23,108 nt of DNA from CAYWMP01 sp964459445. GTDB lineage: Bacteria; Desulfobacterota; DSM-4660; Desulfatiglandales; HGW-15. How positions within the stretch are numbered: position 1 is the first letter of the stretch; every line of letters begins with the position of its first letter. Both the position numbers and the translations under genes were made by a program. Below the pieces are notes generated by a model, which saw only the letters and a list, made by a program, of their open reading frames with translations, was not told the origin of the DNA and did no database searches. The stretch is from contig CAYWMP010000090.1 in assembly GCA_964459445.1 (NCBI GenBank), positions 1 through 23,108 of the forward strand, written 5' to 3'. This document shows, piece by piece, positions 1 to 7,768 of the stretch.

Positions 1-50
1 CGGGGACGAGAATGGAACCTTGAACCCCTGAACCTTTGAACCCGTGAACG
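1..50. repeat. TGAACC word repeat upstream of pheS
   Basis: GAACCTTGAACCCCTGAACC and the following TTTGAACCCGTGAAC hold five GAAC units spaced about 8 bases apart. The GTG at 44 lies inside it, which argues against that GTG as the pheS start. The same GAACCCCTGAAC word occurs in reverse complement at the element ending the window. Confidence 0.5.
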
Positions 51-76
51 CCTACAAAAAGGGATATACCATTCCC

Positions 77-1084
77 ATGAGAGATCTTCTCATTGAACTG
101 AAAAAGAGTGCCCTCGGGGACCTTGAGAAAACGGAAGATCTTCAAGAACTGGAGAGACGCCGAATAGCCTACCTCGGGAAAAAGGGACAACTGGCCTTGC
201 TCATGAAAAGGCTAAAGGAATTGCCCCCGGAGGAAAGGCCCCAATTTGGTCAACTCGCAAACCAGCTAAAGGAGAAATTACAGGGTGTCTTCGAGGAGAC
301 TCAACAGAGGTTGGAAGCCAAAGCAGCACCAGGATCGTCCTTACTGGACGTTACTTTACCTGGAAGACAGCCTGCCAGAGGACATATACATCCCGTTACC
401 CAAGTTATGGAAGAAATCTGCCATATTTTCCTGAAAATGGGTTTTCGGGTCGTCAAAGGTCCGAATATTGAACTGGACTACTATAACTTCGAGGCCTTGA
501 ATTTTCCAAAGGATCATCCCGCAAGGGACATGCAGGATACCTTGTATGTGTCTGATAATATCGTTCTTAGGACGCATACCTCTCCAATGCAGGTCCGGAC
601 CATGGAAAGCCATCCCCCGCCCGTAAGCATCATCGCACCCGGGAAAGTTTACAGAAGGGATTCAGACGTAACCCATACCCCCATGTTTCATCAGGTTGAA
701 GGCCTGCTCGTGGATAAGGGGGTGACCTTTGGCGACCTAAAGGGCACATTGACCAATTTTGTCCACCAGATGTTTGGCAAGGATACATCGTTGCGCTTCA
801 GACCAAGTTTTTTCCCTTTTACGGAGCCGAGCGCTGAGGTGGATATCCGGTGTGTGATATGCAAAGGGAAAGGATGTCGCACCTGTTCCCACACGGGGTG
901 GCTTGAGATACTCGGATCAGGCATGGTCGATCCTGAGGTCTATGGTTTTGTGAACTACGATCCAGAGGAGATCTCGGGTTTTGCCTTTGGCATGGGAGTC
1001 GATCGCATTGCGATGCTGAAATTTGGAATCGATGACATACAGTTGCTTTTCAGGAATGACATGCGCTTTCTGAGGCAGTTCTGA
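77..1084 (+). CDS. pheS: Phenylalanine--tRNA ligase alpha subunit
   Basis: Catalytic alpha subunit of cytoplasmic phenylalanyl-tRNA synthetase (alpha2beta2), which charges tRNA-Phe with phenylalanine at the cost of ATP. An N-terminal coiled-coil tRNA-contacting arm (about residues 1-90, with YLGKKGQ) precedes a class II catalytic core. Core motifs seen are HPVTQVMEEI, HTSPMQVRTM, motif 2 KVYRRDSDVTHTPMFHQVEG and motif 3 GFAFGMGVDRIAMLKFGI. The length of 335 aa is normal. A four-cysteine insert CVICKGKGCRTC (C-x2-C-x4-C-x2-C) precedes TGWLEILG; such inserts occur in many bacterial PheS. I chose ATG 77 because family proteins start at this level. A GTG at 44 would add 11 unusual residues and lies inside a repeat-like leader with no ribosome binding site. 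pheT follows after 38 bases, so the two are surely co-transcribed. Confidence 0.97.
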   Translation: MRDLLIELKKSALGDLEKTEDLQELERRRIAYLGKKGQLALLMKRLKELPPEERPQFGQLANQLKEKLQGVFEETQQRLEAKAAPGSSLLDVTLPGRQPARGHIHPVTQVMEEICHIFLKMGFRVVKGPNIELDYYNFEALNFPKDHPARDMQDTLYVSDNIVLRTHTSPMQVRTMESHPPPVSIIAPGKVYRRDSDVTHTPMFHQVEGLLVDKGVTFGDLKGTLTNFVHQMFGKDTSLRFRPSFFPFTEPSAEVDIRCVICKGKGCRTCSHTGWLEILGSGMVDPEVYGFVNYDPEEISGFAFGMGVDRIAMLKFGIDDIQLLFRNDMRFLRQF

Positions 1085-1122
1085 TTCTGAGATTACAATC
1101 ATTAAGGATTTAATAGAAAATT

Positions 1123-3537
1123 ATGCGCGTCAGCCTAAATTGGCTTAAAGAGTACGTTGACATCAGCATGTCTCCGACCGAATTGGGAGATCGGTTGACC
1201 ATGTCCGGACTGGAGGTTGAGGCTATCGAACCCGTTGGTCAGGGCCTTCAGGATGTTGTGGCGGCAAAAATTCTTTCCGTGACAGGCCATCCTAAGGCTG
1301 ACCGGCTTTCCATCTGTCATGTGGATACGGGAAGCAGAGAGGCGTCGGTCGTTTGCGGCGCCCCGAATGCAAAGCCCGGCATGATGGCGCCAATGGCCCT
1401 TCCCGGCACAAGGCTTCCCGGTGGTATGACCATTGAAGAGACCGTGATCAGAGGCGAGCTTTCGGTGGGGATGCTCCTTGCAGAGGATGAAATGGGGCTC
1501 ACCGAAGACCATACCTGCATCATGGTACTCCCAGATAACCTAATGCCAGGCGCCAAGGTTTCGGATGCCCTCCATTTGGAAGACCATGCCCTGGAGATCA
1601 GCCTTACGCCGAACCGGCCGGACTGCGCCTCGGTCATGGGTATTGCCAGGGAAATAGCAGCATTTACCGGGCAAACTCTCAGGAGGCCGGAAATCAATTT
1701 AAAAGAAGAGGAAAAACCCGTTGAGGACTTCGCAAAGGTAACCATAGAAGATCCCATCGGCTGCCCTCGATATGCGGCGGGCATGGTGCTCGGCGTCGAA
1801 TTGAAAACATCTCCCTTCTGGATGAGATATCGTCTGCATGTATCGGGCGTCAGGAGTATCAGTAATGTGGTTGATGTTTCAAATTATGTGCTGCTTGAAA
1901 TGGGACAACCTCTCCATGCCTTTGATTACGATCGCCTCCAGGAAAACCGAATCGTTGTCAAAAGGGCTCGTGCGGGTGAGGTCTTTACCACCCTGGACGG
2001 ACAAACCCATACCCTGGATGCCGAAAACCTGATGATCTGTGACGGGCAAAGGTCGGTGGCTTTGGCCGGAATCATGGGGGGGCTCAATTCGGAGATCTTT
2101 GCCGGTTCCAAAAATGTCTTGATTGAAAGCGCTTTCTTCGATCCCATAACTATCAGAAGAGGATCAAAGAAACTCGGTCTTTCAACGGAAGCATCCTACC
2201 GATTCGAAAGGGGCGTTGATATCGAAGGCGCTGCAACGGCGCTCAGAAGATCTATGATGCTTATCAGCCGTCTGGCGGGTGGGACCGTTCCAAAGGGCGT
2301 CATCGATGCCTATCCAAGGCCTCACAGAAGACCTAAAATATCTCTCAGGGTAGACAAGACCAATGAATTCCTTGGGACGTCTCTTTCCAGCGAAACCATG
2401 GCGTCCTATATTGAAAATTTGGAGATGGAGGTTCAGGGGAATGATGAGAATATCATCACTGTCGTTCCGCCTGCACTTAGAGTCGATATCACGCGTGAAG
2501 TGGATCTTATGGAGGAGATCGCGAGAATGGAGGGTTATGACAGCATACCCGTGACCTCTCCCCCCATAAGGCCCTCTGACGAGAAGGACGCACCGGAACT
2601 CGATATCAACCAGAGGGTGGCGGGTATCATGGTGGGGCTCGGTTTTACAGAAATCATTACCTACCCTTTCATTTCGCCCGATTTTGCGGATATACTCGGT
2701 GCAGAGGGGGATAGTGATCTTCGATCCTTCCTCGAATTGCGCAATCCTTTGTCCGTTGAACAGTCGGTAATGAGGACATCCCTTATCCCGGGGCTCCTCA
2801 CCACGGTTAAAGGCAATGCGGCGCATGGTGAAGAAAACCTTAAGCTTTTTGAATGGGGAAAGGTTTTTATAGGCACTGACCAGGCTGAACTCCCGGAAGA
2901 AAAGACATGTTTGGCAGCCATTATGACCGGATCTTCGGCCAAAAAGGCCTGGTACAGTGATGAGCGAGACATTGATTTTTTTGATATAAAAGGCGCGGTG
3001 GAGGCCCTTTTGGAAGCCCTCGGCATAAGAGGTGTGTATTTCCAGAGACAGGAGGCGTCACCTGGATACGACTCTGATATTTATGCGGCAATCTTCAAAT
3101 CAGGGTTTAAACTTGGAGATGTGGGTCGGGTCTCCGAAGACATCTTGGAAAAAATGGATATCCGAACAACATCCGCTTTTATGTTTGAGTTGGAACTGGA
3201 ATCCATTTTCAAGCAGATTTTGGAGGACATGCGGTTTGAGGCCTTTGCACGGTTTCCGGCTGTATTTAGGGACATCTCAATTATCGTTGGAAAAGATGTC
3301 CAAAGCGCTGCTATAGAAGAGACCATCAAGAAAAATGGGAAACAGCTTGTGGATTCCGTTCTCATTTTCGATCTTTACGAAGGGAAAGGCATCGATCCTT
3401 CCGAAAGGGCACTGACTTTCAGAATCTGTTACAGATCAAAGGACCGAACGCTCGATGGCAAGGAAATCAACCGTTTGCATGAAGCCATTATCGAGGGAAT
3501 ACGAAAGAAGACAGGTGGAAAACTAAGAGAGGGATAA
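1123..3537 (+). CDS. pheT: Phenylalanine--tRNA ligase beta subunit
   Basis: Beta subunit of phenylalanyl-tRNA synthetase, needed for tRNA binding and for editing mischarged tyrosyl-tRNA. The 804-aa protein shows the full bacterial order: an EMAP-type tRNA-binding fold at about 40-150 (KADRLSICHVDTG, VVCGAPN), B1 motif SLTPNRPDCASVMGIARE, B3/B4 editing domain at about 210-390, B5 domain at about 400-475, a catalytic-like core, and a C-terminal FDX-ACB anticodon-binding domain from about 710 (FPAVFRDISIIV, SKDRTLDGKEINRLHE). It begins at ATG 1123 with AAGGA about 14 bases upstream. It lies directly after pheS and 7 bases before the MerR gene, consistent with one operon. Nothing is truncated. 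Confidence 0.97.
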   Translation: MRVSLNWLKEYVDISMSPTELGDRLTMSGLEVEAIEPVGQGLQDVVAAKILSVTGHPKADRLSICHVDTGSREASVVCGAPNAKPGMMAPMALPGTRLPGGMTIEETVIRGELSVGMLLAEDEMGLTEDHTCIMVLPDNLMPGAKVSDALHLEDHALEISLTPNRPDCASVMGIAREIAAFTGQTLRRPEINLKEEEKPVEDFAKVTIEDPIGCPRYAAGMVLGVELKTSPFWMRYRLHVSGVRSISNVVDVSNYVLLEMGQPLHAFDYDRLQENRIVVKRARAGEVFTTLDGQTHTLDAENLMICDGQRSVALAGIMGGLNSEIFAGSKNVLIESAFFDPITIRRGSKKLGLSTEASYRFERGVDIEGAATALRRSMMLISRLAGGTVPKGVIDAYPRPHRRPKISLRVDKTNEFLGTSLSSETMASYIENLEMEVQGNDENIITVVPPALRVDITREVDLMEEIARMEGYDSIPVTSPPIRPSDEKDAPELDINQRVAGIMVGLGFTEIITYPFISPDFADILGAEGDSDLRSFLELRNPLSVEQSVMRTSLIPGLLTTVKGNAAHGEENLKLFEWGKVFIGTDQAELPEEKTCLAAIMTGSSAKKAWYSDERDIDFFDIKGAVEALLEALGIRGVYFQRQEASPGYDSDIYAAIFKSGFKLGDVGRVSEDILEKMDIRTTSAFMFELELESIFKQILEDMRFEAFARFPAVFRDISIIVGKDVQSAAIEETIKKNGKQLVDSVLIFDLYEGKGIDPSERALTFRICYRSKDRTLDGKEINRLHEAIIEGIRKKTGGKLREG

Positions 3538-3544
3538 GGACGCT

Positions 3545-3880
3545 ATGCAAATCCCTGATAACAAACGATACTTTCGCATTGGGGAAGTAAGTCGGATTAT
3601 CGGTGTTGAGCCTTATGTCCTGAGATACTGGGAGAGTGAATTCCCTCAGATTCGACCTCGAAGAGCCGATTCCAACCAGCGCACCTACCAAAGGAAAGAT
3701 CTCGAGGTCATCCTTGAAATAAAACGGCTTCTCTATGAGGAGAAGCTGACCATCGAGGGTGCAAGAAAAAGGCTCAAACAGGGAGAACCAAAGAGCGGCG
3801 CATCTGAAAAAGAGGGGATTATTGAAGAGATAAAAGCGGAACTCGCGGAGATCCTCAAAGCACTATCTACCCAGCCTTAA
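3545..3880 (+). CDS. MerR-family transcriptional regulator
   Basis: Small DNA-binding protein of 111 aa. Residues 10-50 form a MerR winged helix-turn-helix: FRIGEVSRIIGVEPYVLRYW, then the conserved wing signature with RTYQRKDLEVI. Residues 51-80 continue the wing helices (IKRLLYEEKLTIEGARKRL). The tail to residue 111 is a short charged helix without the cysteines of metal-sensing MerR or a ligand-binding domain, so the effector is not evident. A strong purine-rich ribosome binding site at the end of pheT sits 4-8 bases before ATG 3545, and the gap to pheT is 7 bases. Small MerR genes downstream of pheT or ihfA are common in proteobacteria of this kind. The target is unknown; regulation of the operon itself is only a guess. 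Confidence 0.92.
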   Translation: MQIPDNKRYFRIGEVSRIIGVEPYVLRYWESEFPQIRPRRADSNQRTYQRKDLEVILEIKRLLYEEKLTIEGARKRLKQGEPKSGASEKEGIIEEIKAELAEILKALSTQP

Positions 3881-4123
3881 TTCCCCAACACGGAATCCAT
3901 GAAATCCCAAATTCCAAGCATCAAATTCCAAAACTCAATGACTCAACTATTTTGATTCCTCCGTTTTTGTTATTTGAGGTTTGTTTGGGATTTTGGTCAT
4001 TGGTATTTATTTGTTATTTGGCATTTGTGATTTGGAATTTCGGCTGACTCAACTACTCCGTGAATGGCTACAAAATAAGTTAACGCTCATGCCCCAGTGC
4101 ATCATCGGCTGGTGGTTAGCCCA
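3881..4123. repeat. AT-rich inverted-repeat spacer between convergent genes
   Basis: This non-coding gap separates the converging merR and hybrid kinase genes. The left part (about 3902-3933) and the right part (about 3975-4040) use the same word set on opposite strands: AAATCCCAAATTCCAA on plus, and TTTGGGATTTTGG...TTTGGAATTT as its complement. RNA from either strand could therefore fold. An 11-base direct repeat TGACTCAACTA (3939-3949 and 4045-4055) flanks the right arm. Repeats of the AAATTCCAAATCACAAAT type are familiar from intergenic DNA of environmental bacteria. It may serve as a bidirectional terminator, but no classical GC stem plus U tract is present. Confidence 0.6.
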
Positions 4124-7003
4124 TCACCGATTTGTAGTATAAACCTCCAACCGCGTGAATTCCTCTTCAAGCCGCTGAAGGATTTTAGGACCCATCTCAA
4201 GCCGTTCCGATTGGCCGATCTGCTCAAGTTCAAAGGCAATTCCAGATAATCCTTGGGCCGTTAGATTCGCCGCCCCACCCTTAATGGAATGGGCTTCTTT
4301 CCTTACTGTCTCTGCTTCGCCATCGGATATGGCTTGACGTATGGTCACAACCTGATCGCGAACGTTGTCGAGGAAACCGCCCAACACTTCAATAAGGAAT
4401 TCCTCGTCCCCCTCAAACTCATCAACGGCCCTTTCATAATCCATAGGGGCATTCTCCGGGCTGCCTTTAGATGGTTGTGATTTGGCTTCATGACCGGGAT
4501 CTGATGGGACAGGCTCTTTCTGTCCGGCATTCTTGAGCCATTTTTGGATCATTTTCAGGAGTTCTTTCCTTCTTAAAGGCTTTGGCGTGTAGTCGTCTGT
4601 GCCGGCCTCCAGACAAAGCTCCCGGTCTCCCTTCATGGCATTGGCGGTCATGGCAATAATAGGCGTCCTATGAGATAGGGCCGATGATTTGAGTCCGTTG
4701 TTATTCTTTTTTCCCCACGCCCTGATAACCCGTGTGGCCTCATACCCATCCATCACCGGCATCTGCATATCCATGAGGATGAGATCGTAGTGCTTGAGTT
4801 TAAAACCCTCGATTGCATCCCGGCCGTTTTCAGAGAGATCAACCTCATAACCCGCCCGTTGGAGGTGTCGCAACGCTACTTGTTGGTTCGTAGGATAGTC
4901 TTCCACCAGTAGTATCCGATGCTTTCGTCTTCTCTCTTCTGAAACAGTGTGCCTTGTTACAAGAGGCCGTTTGTCCCCCCCTTGGTCCATTTTCAGTTTC
5001 TCGAATACCAGTTCAATGGCCTTTAGAAGGTCATCCGGCTTTGTCATGCCGCTTAAATATCCGTCTATGCCGGCTTCTTTGCATAGTTGAGCATCTCCCT
5101 TTAAGCCGAAAGGTGTAAGGAGGATGATCGGAACTAGGTTGAGCGCCGACAGGGTGCGAATTCTTTTGGCCATTTCAAAGGCCTCCAGATCCGAGGTAAG
5201 CCGATCGGAGATTACCAGGTCATAGGGAGGTTTTGATTCGCCGGCGTCCTTCAAGAGAGAAAGAGCCACTATCCCGGCGGGTATGTCTTTAACAATACAT
5301 CCCCAGGACTCGAGCGGGCTATATAATTCCATGGCTTCCCTTCTGTTGCCATGCACTAAAAGAACTTTAAGACCTTTGAGTTCGGTCTTCTTTACATCGG
5401 ATTGGGGTATGGATTCCTTCTGCTTTTTTACAACAATAGTAAACCAGAAGGTGCTCCCTTTCCCCTCTATGCTATCAAGCCCTATTTCTCCACCCATGAG
5501 TTCAACCAATTGCTTGGATATTGTTGTACCCAACCCGGTTCCCCCGTATTTCCTTGTGGTTGAACCATCGGCTTGTGTGAAATCTTCAAAAATAATGCCT
5601 TGCTTTTCTTCGGGTATGCCAATGCCCGTGTCTTTGATAAAAAAACGTAACCTGACCTCATCCCCGTCATCCCTATCCAATTCGACCCTGAGATTTATCT
5701 CTCCTTCATGGGTGAACTTCAGTGCATTAACTAGGAGGTTTGTTAAGACCTGTCTCAGGCGGCCGGGGTCTCCAAGGATATGTGAAGGGACTTCGGGGGA
5801 GATAGAGCAGGTAAAGTCGAGCCCCTTACGTTTGGCTCTCAGAGCCGTATTGTTGGCAAGATCTTCGACCAAAACCCTGAGATCAAAGTGTGCTTCCTCA
5901 AGTTCCATCTTTCTGGCCTCGATCTTTGAGAAGTCAAGAATGTTGTTGATGAGGCCGTAGAGGGAACTGGCCTCAGAATCGATAGTCTTGAGAAGATTTT
6001 TCTGTTCATCATTGGGATCGGTTTCCATTGCAAGCTCCGTCATACCGATGATCCCGTTTAGAGGCGTCCTAATCTCGTGGCTAAGGTTTGCAAGGAATTC
6101 ACTCTTCGCCTTGCTGGCCTCTTCAGCCAACCGCCTCTTTTCGACGAGTTCGTTCTCAAGCTCTTTCCTCTCCGTCACATCTCTGATGATGCCTCTAAAA
6201 CCAAGAGCCTTCCCATCACTGTCTCTTATCAGAGAAACGGAGTTCTCCAGGAATCTGAGATCCCCAGATTTAGAACTCAATGCCCAATCTACCCCTTTTT
6301 CAGGTACCCCGGTCCTAAAAACCTGGTGGTACTTGTCAAAAAGCTTTCTGCTGTTGTATTCATCAGCCAGATCCCGGGTGGATTTGCCGATCAGATCGCT
6401 TCTGCTGATTCCTGATATTCGGCACAATGAATCGTTGCAGAAAGTTAGATTTCCCGATAGGTCAACCTCATAATAACCTTCTTCAATGTTCTCAAGGATG
6501 GTTCGGTATTTCTCTTCTGACTTTCTTAGCTGCTCGGTCCTCTCTTGAACCATGTCCTCCAGCCGCTCGCTATATTGCCTAATTTCCTTCTCCGCTTCCT
6601 TTTGGGATTTTTCAAGTTTCAAAATACGAATACCCGTATTGATTCGGGCCATTAATTCGGTTTGTTCAAAGGGCTTTGTCAGGTAGTCGTCCGCTCCCGC
6701 CTCAAAACCTAAAAGAACGTCTTTTTCAGTATCCTTTGCAGTCAAAAGGATGATAAAAACATAACCCTCTGTGATCTTTTCTCTAACTGCGCGACACAAA
6801 CTAAGGCCGTCCATTTCAGGCATGATCCAGTCCGTCAACAGGATCGGATAGAATCTATCCCCAAAGGCCTCCAGGGCTTCTCTCCCGTTTTCAACAGCTG
6901 TGACCTCATGTCCATGCTCAATAAGACTCTTTTCCAAAAGCCTCCTGGGAATGAAGTCGTCTTCTGCGATAAGTATTGGGAATTGGGACTTAGGGGATAC
7001 CAT
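4124..7003 (-). CDS. Cytoplasmic hybrid sensor histidine kinase, REC-PAS-HisKA-HATPase-REC-REC-Hpt
   Basis: A 959-aa phosphorelay protein. Domains in order: receiver at about 6-125 (Asp58 in LLTDWIMPEMDG, Lys110); coiled coil at about 126-165; PAS/PAC at about 166-280; HisKA with His309 in NLSHEIRTPLNGIIGM; HATPase with NLLVNALKF, DTGIGIPEEKQG and GGTGLG; a second receiver at about 544-665 that keeps Asp600 but has HGN where the acidic pair should be; a third, normal receiver at about 696-817 (Asp745 in LILMDMQMPVMDGYE, Lys808); and an Hpt domain with His905 in HSIKGGAANL. There is no transmembrane segment or signal peptide, so it senses cytoplasmic cues or takes phosphate at its N-terminal receiver. 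All parts of a BarA-like internal His-Asp-His relay are present, but the output regulator is not next door. The ATG at 7003 has no clear Shine-Dalgarno sequence. Confidence 0.93.
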   Translation of the reverse strand: MVSPKSQFPILIAEDDFIPRRLLEKSLIEHGHEVTAVENGREALEAFGDRFYPILLTDWIMPEMDGLSLCRAVREKITEGYVFIILLTAKDTEKDVLLGFEAGADDYLTKPFEQTELMARINTGIRILKLEKSQKEAEKEIRQYSERLEDMVQERTEQLRKSEEKYRTILENIEEGYYEVDLSGNLTFCNDSLCRISGISRSDLIGKSTRDLADEYNSRKLFDKYHQVFRTGVPEKGVDWALSSKSGDLRFLENSVSLIRDSDGKALGFRGIIRDVTERKELENELVEKRRLAEEASKAKSEFLANLSHEIRTPLNGIIGMTELAMETDPNDEQKNLLKTIDSEASSLYGLINNILDFSKIEARKMELEEAHFDLRVLVEDLANNTALRAKRKGLDFTCSISPEVPSHILGDPGRLRQVLTNLLVNALKFTHEGEINLRVELDRDDGDEVRLRFFIKDTGIGIPEEKQGIIFEDFTQADGSTTRKYGGTGLGTTISKQLVELMGGEIGLDSIEGKGSTFWFTIVVKKQKESIPQSDVKKTELKGLKVLLVHGNRREAMELYSPLESWGCIVKDIPAGIVALSLLKDAGESKPPYDLVISDRLTSDLEAFEMAKRIRTLSALNLVPIILLTPFGLKGDAQLCKEAGIDGYLSGMTKPDDLLKAIELVFEKLKMDQGGDKRPLVTRHTVSEERRRKHRILLVEDYPTNQQVALRHLQRAGYEVDLSENGRDAIEGFKLKHYDLILMDMQMPVMDGYEATRVIRAWGKKNNNGLKSSALSHRTPIIAMTANAMKGDRELCLEAGTDDYTPKPLRRKELLKMIQKWLKNAGQKEPVPSDPGHEAKSQPSKGSPENAPMDYERAVDEFEGDEEFLIEVLGGFLDNVRDQVVTIRQAISDGEAETVRKEAHSIKGGAANLTAQGLSGIAFELEQIGQSERLEMGPKILQRLEEEFTRLEVYTTNR

Positions 7004-7029
7004 TTTTTATTTGCAAGACATGTTGGACC

Positions 7030-7044
7030 GTTTATTTAATAAAC
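7030..7044. promoter_or_regulatory. 15-bp perfect palindrome upstream of hybrid kinase
   Basis: GTTTATTTAATAAAC has 7-base arms around a single central T. It ends 26 bases before the kinase start codon on the minus strand. Its position fits an operator or promoter-proximal element. The AT-rich composition also makes chance occurrence plausible. Confidence 0.3.
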
Positions 7045-7318
7045 TCTTCCACATCAACAGCGTTTCATAGGGTTTTTTGCCCATCCATGAATAGGATGCC
7101 GGGTACAAAGATCTGTGATTTTTGAGACTCCAGGAGGATTTAAGATGCCATAACATAAAATTTTCCTCCCCGGGAATAGGGTAGCAAACAGTGTGCCAAG
7201 ATCCTTGATTTTCGCAACACTTTAGTGCTTTGAAATCCTGTTTGGCTGAGCCTCCGCTTATAGGACAAGGACAGAATTCTTACAGATTTTCATTCAATCA
7301 ACGCGGTAGGAAAAGGTT

Positions 7319-7340
7319 GCAACGATTTGAAAATTGTTGC
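7319..7340. repeat. Inverted repeat, 10-bp stem
   Basis: GCAACGATTT and AAATTGTTGC are inverted arms (one G-T type mismatch) separated by GA. The repeat lies 10 bases before the first REP-like hairpin, so it may be part of one composite element. Confidence 0.55.
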
Positions 7341-7350
7341 GAATGGATCC

Positions 7351-7368
7351 CCATGGGTAAACCCGTGG
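7351..7368. repeat. REP-like hairpin, copy A
   Basis: CCATGGGT-AA-ACCCGTGG forms an 8-bp stem with one wobble and a two-base loop, followed by T. It has the same architecture and orientation as 7505-7522. The trailing GTGG recalls the tetranucleotide of REP elements mobilised by TnpA-REP (RayT) proteins, but no such gene is in the window. Confidence 0.55.
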
Positions 7369-7381
7369 TACCCATAAACTA

Positions 7382-7424
7382 CCCGTCTTTCCATCCTCCG
7401 TAGCAGGCTACTGCGGGGGACGGG
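7382..7424. repeat. Dispersed palindromic repeat, copy 1
   Basis: Outer arms CCCGTC and GACGGG enclose inner arms GTAGC and GCTAC, with the core CATCCTCCGTAGCAGGCTAC. A near-identical copy lies at 14951-14994. The two share about 40 positions with only a few substitutions, some of which keep the stem, as expected of a dispersed structured repeat family. Confidence 0.7.
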
Positions 7425-7504
7425 CACCTTCGGCTCCGACGCGGTTATCCGCCTCAATTTTGGGGTGACATCGCGCCGTAACATTAAGATTTTTACGCAT
7501 TCAT

Positions 7505-7522
7505 CCACGGGCAAGCCCGTGG
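7505..7522. repeat. REP-like hairpin, copy B
   Basis: CCACGGGC-AA-GCCCGTGG is a perfect 8-bp stem with a two-base loop. It matches copy A at 7351-7368 except for substitutions that preserve or improve pairing. Confidence 0.6.
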
Positions 7523-7768
7523 TCTTCTGCGAAGGCGGATAAATAAAGTCGGTACCCCGACATCGGCCGGCGTGGAGTACTCAAGGGTTGAGGCCCATCA
7601 GGATAAGCCCTTGAAAAAGCCGGTTGATTGCCATATAGGATTGAGGCAGAGTTTAGAATCTCCTGCGATAGAGGTGCAATAGGTCGGTTGTTTTATTGAA
7701 ATCTCCACTGGTTCTGAACAGTTATGTAATCCTATAAAGGGTTGCATCTATTAAAAAGGGAAGCTCAA

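Larger units (their letters stand above)
7004..7768. other. 765-bp non-coding divergent spacer rich in hairpins
   Basis: I see no credible gene in this gap between the hybrid kinase (minus) and the SDR gene (plus). It must hold both promoters. Its right half contains at least four strong inverted repeats (7319-7340, 7351-7368, 7382-7424, 7505-7522) plus shorter ones such as GCGGTTATCCGC near 7440 and GTCGGTACCCCGAC near 7550. A 36-base stretch at 7216-7251 resembles 15449-15484 elsewhere in the window. Confidence 0.6.

Noticed and set aside
2182..2826. A 214-codon minus-strand open frame inside pheT
   Set aside because: Entirely antisense to conserved pheT sequence; composition is that of a shadow frame.
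5283..5960. A 225-codon plus-strand open frame inside the hybrid kinase gene
   Set aside because: Antisense to the conserved HisKA/HATPase region, Ser/Leu/Pro-rich shadow frame with no motif.
7541..7768. Possible group II intron or insertion sequence remnant before the SDR gene
   Set aside because: GC-rich palindromic words are present, but I could not recognise a domain V-like structure, transposase fragment or terminal repeats.
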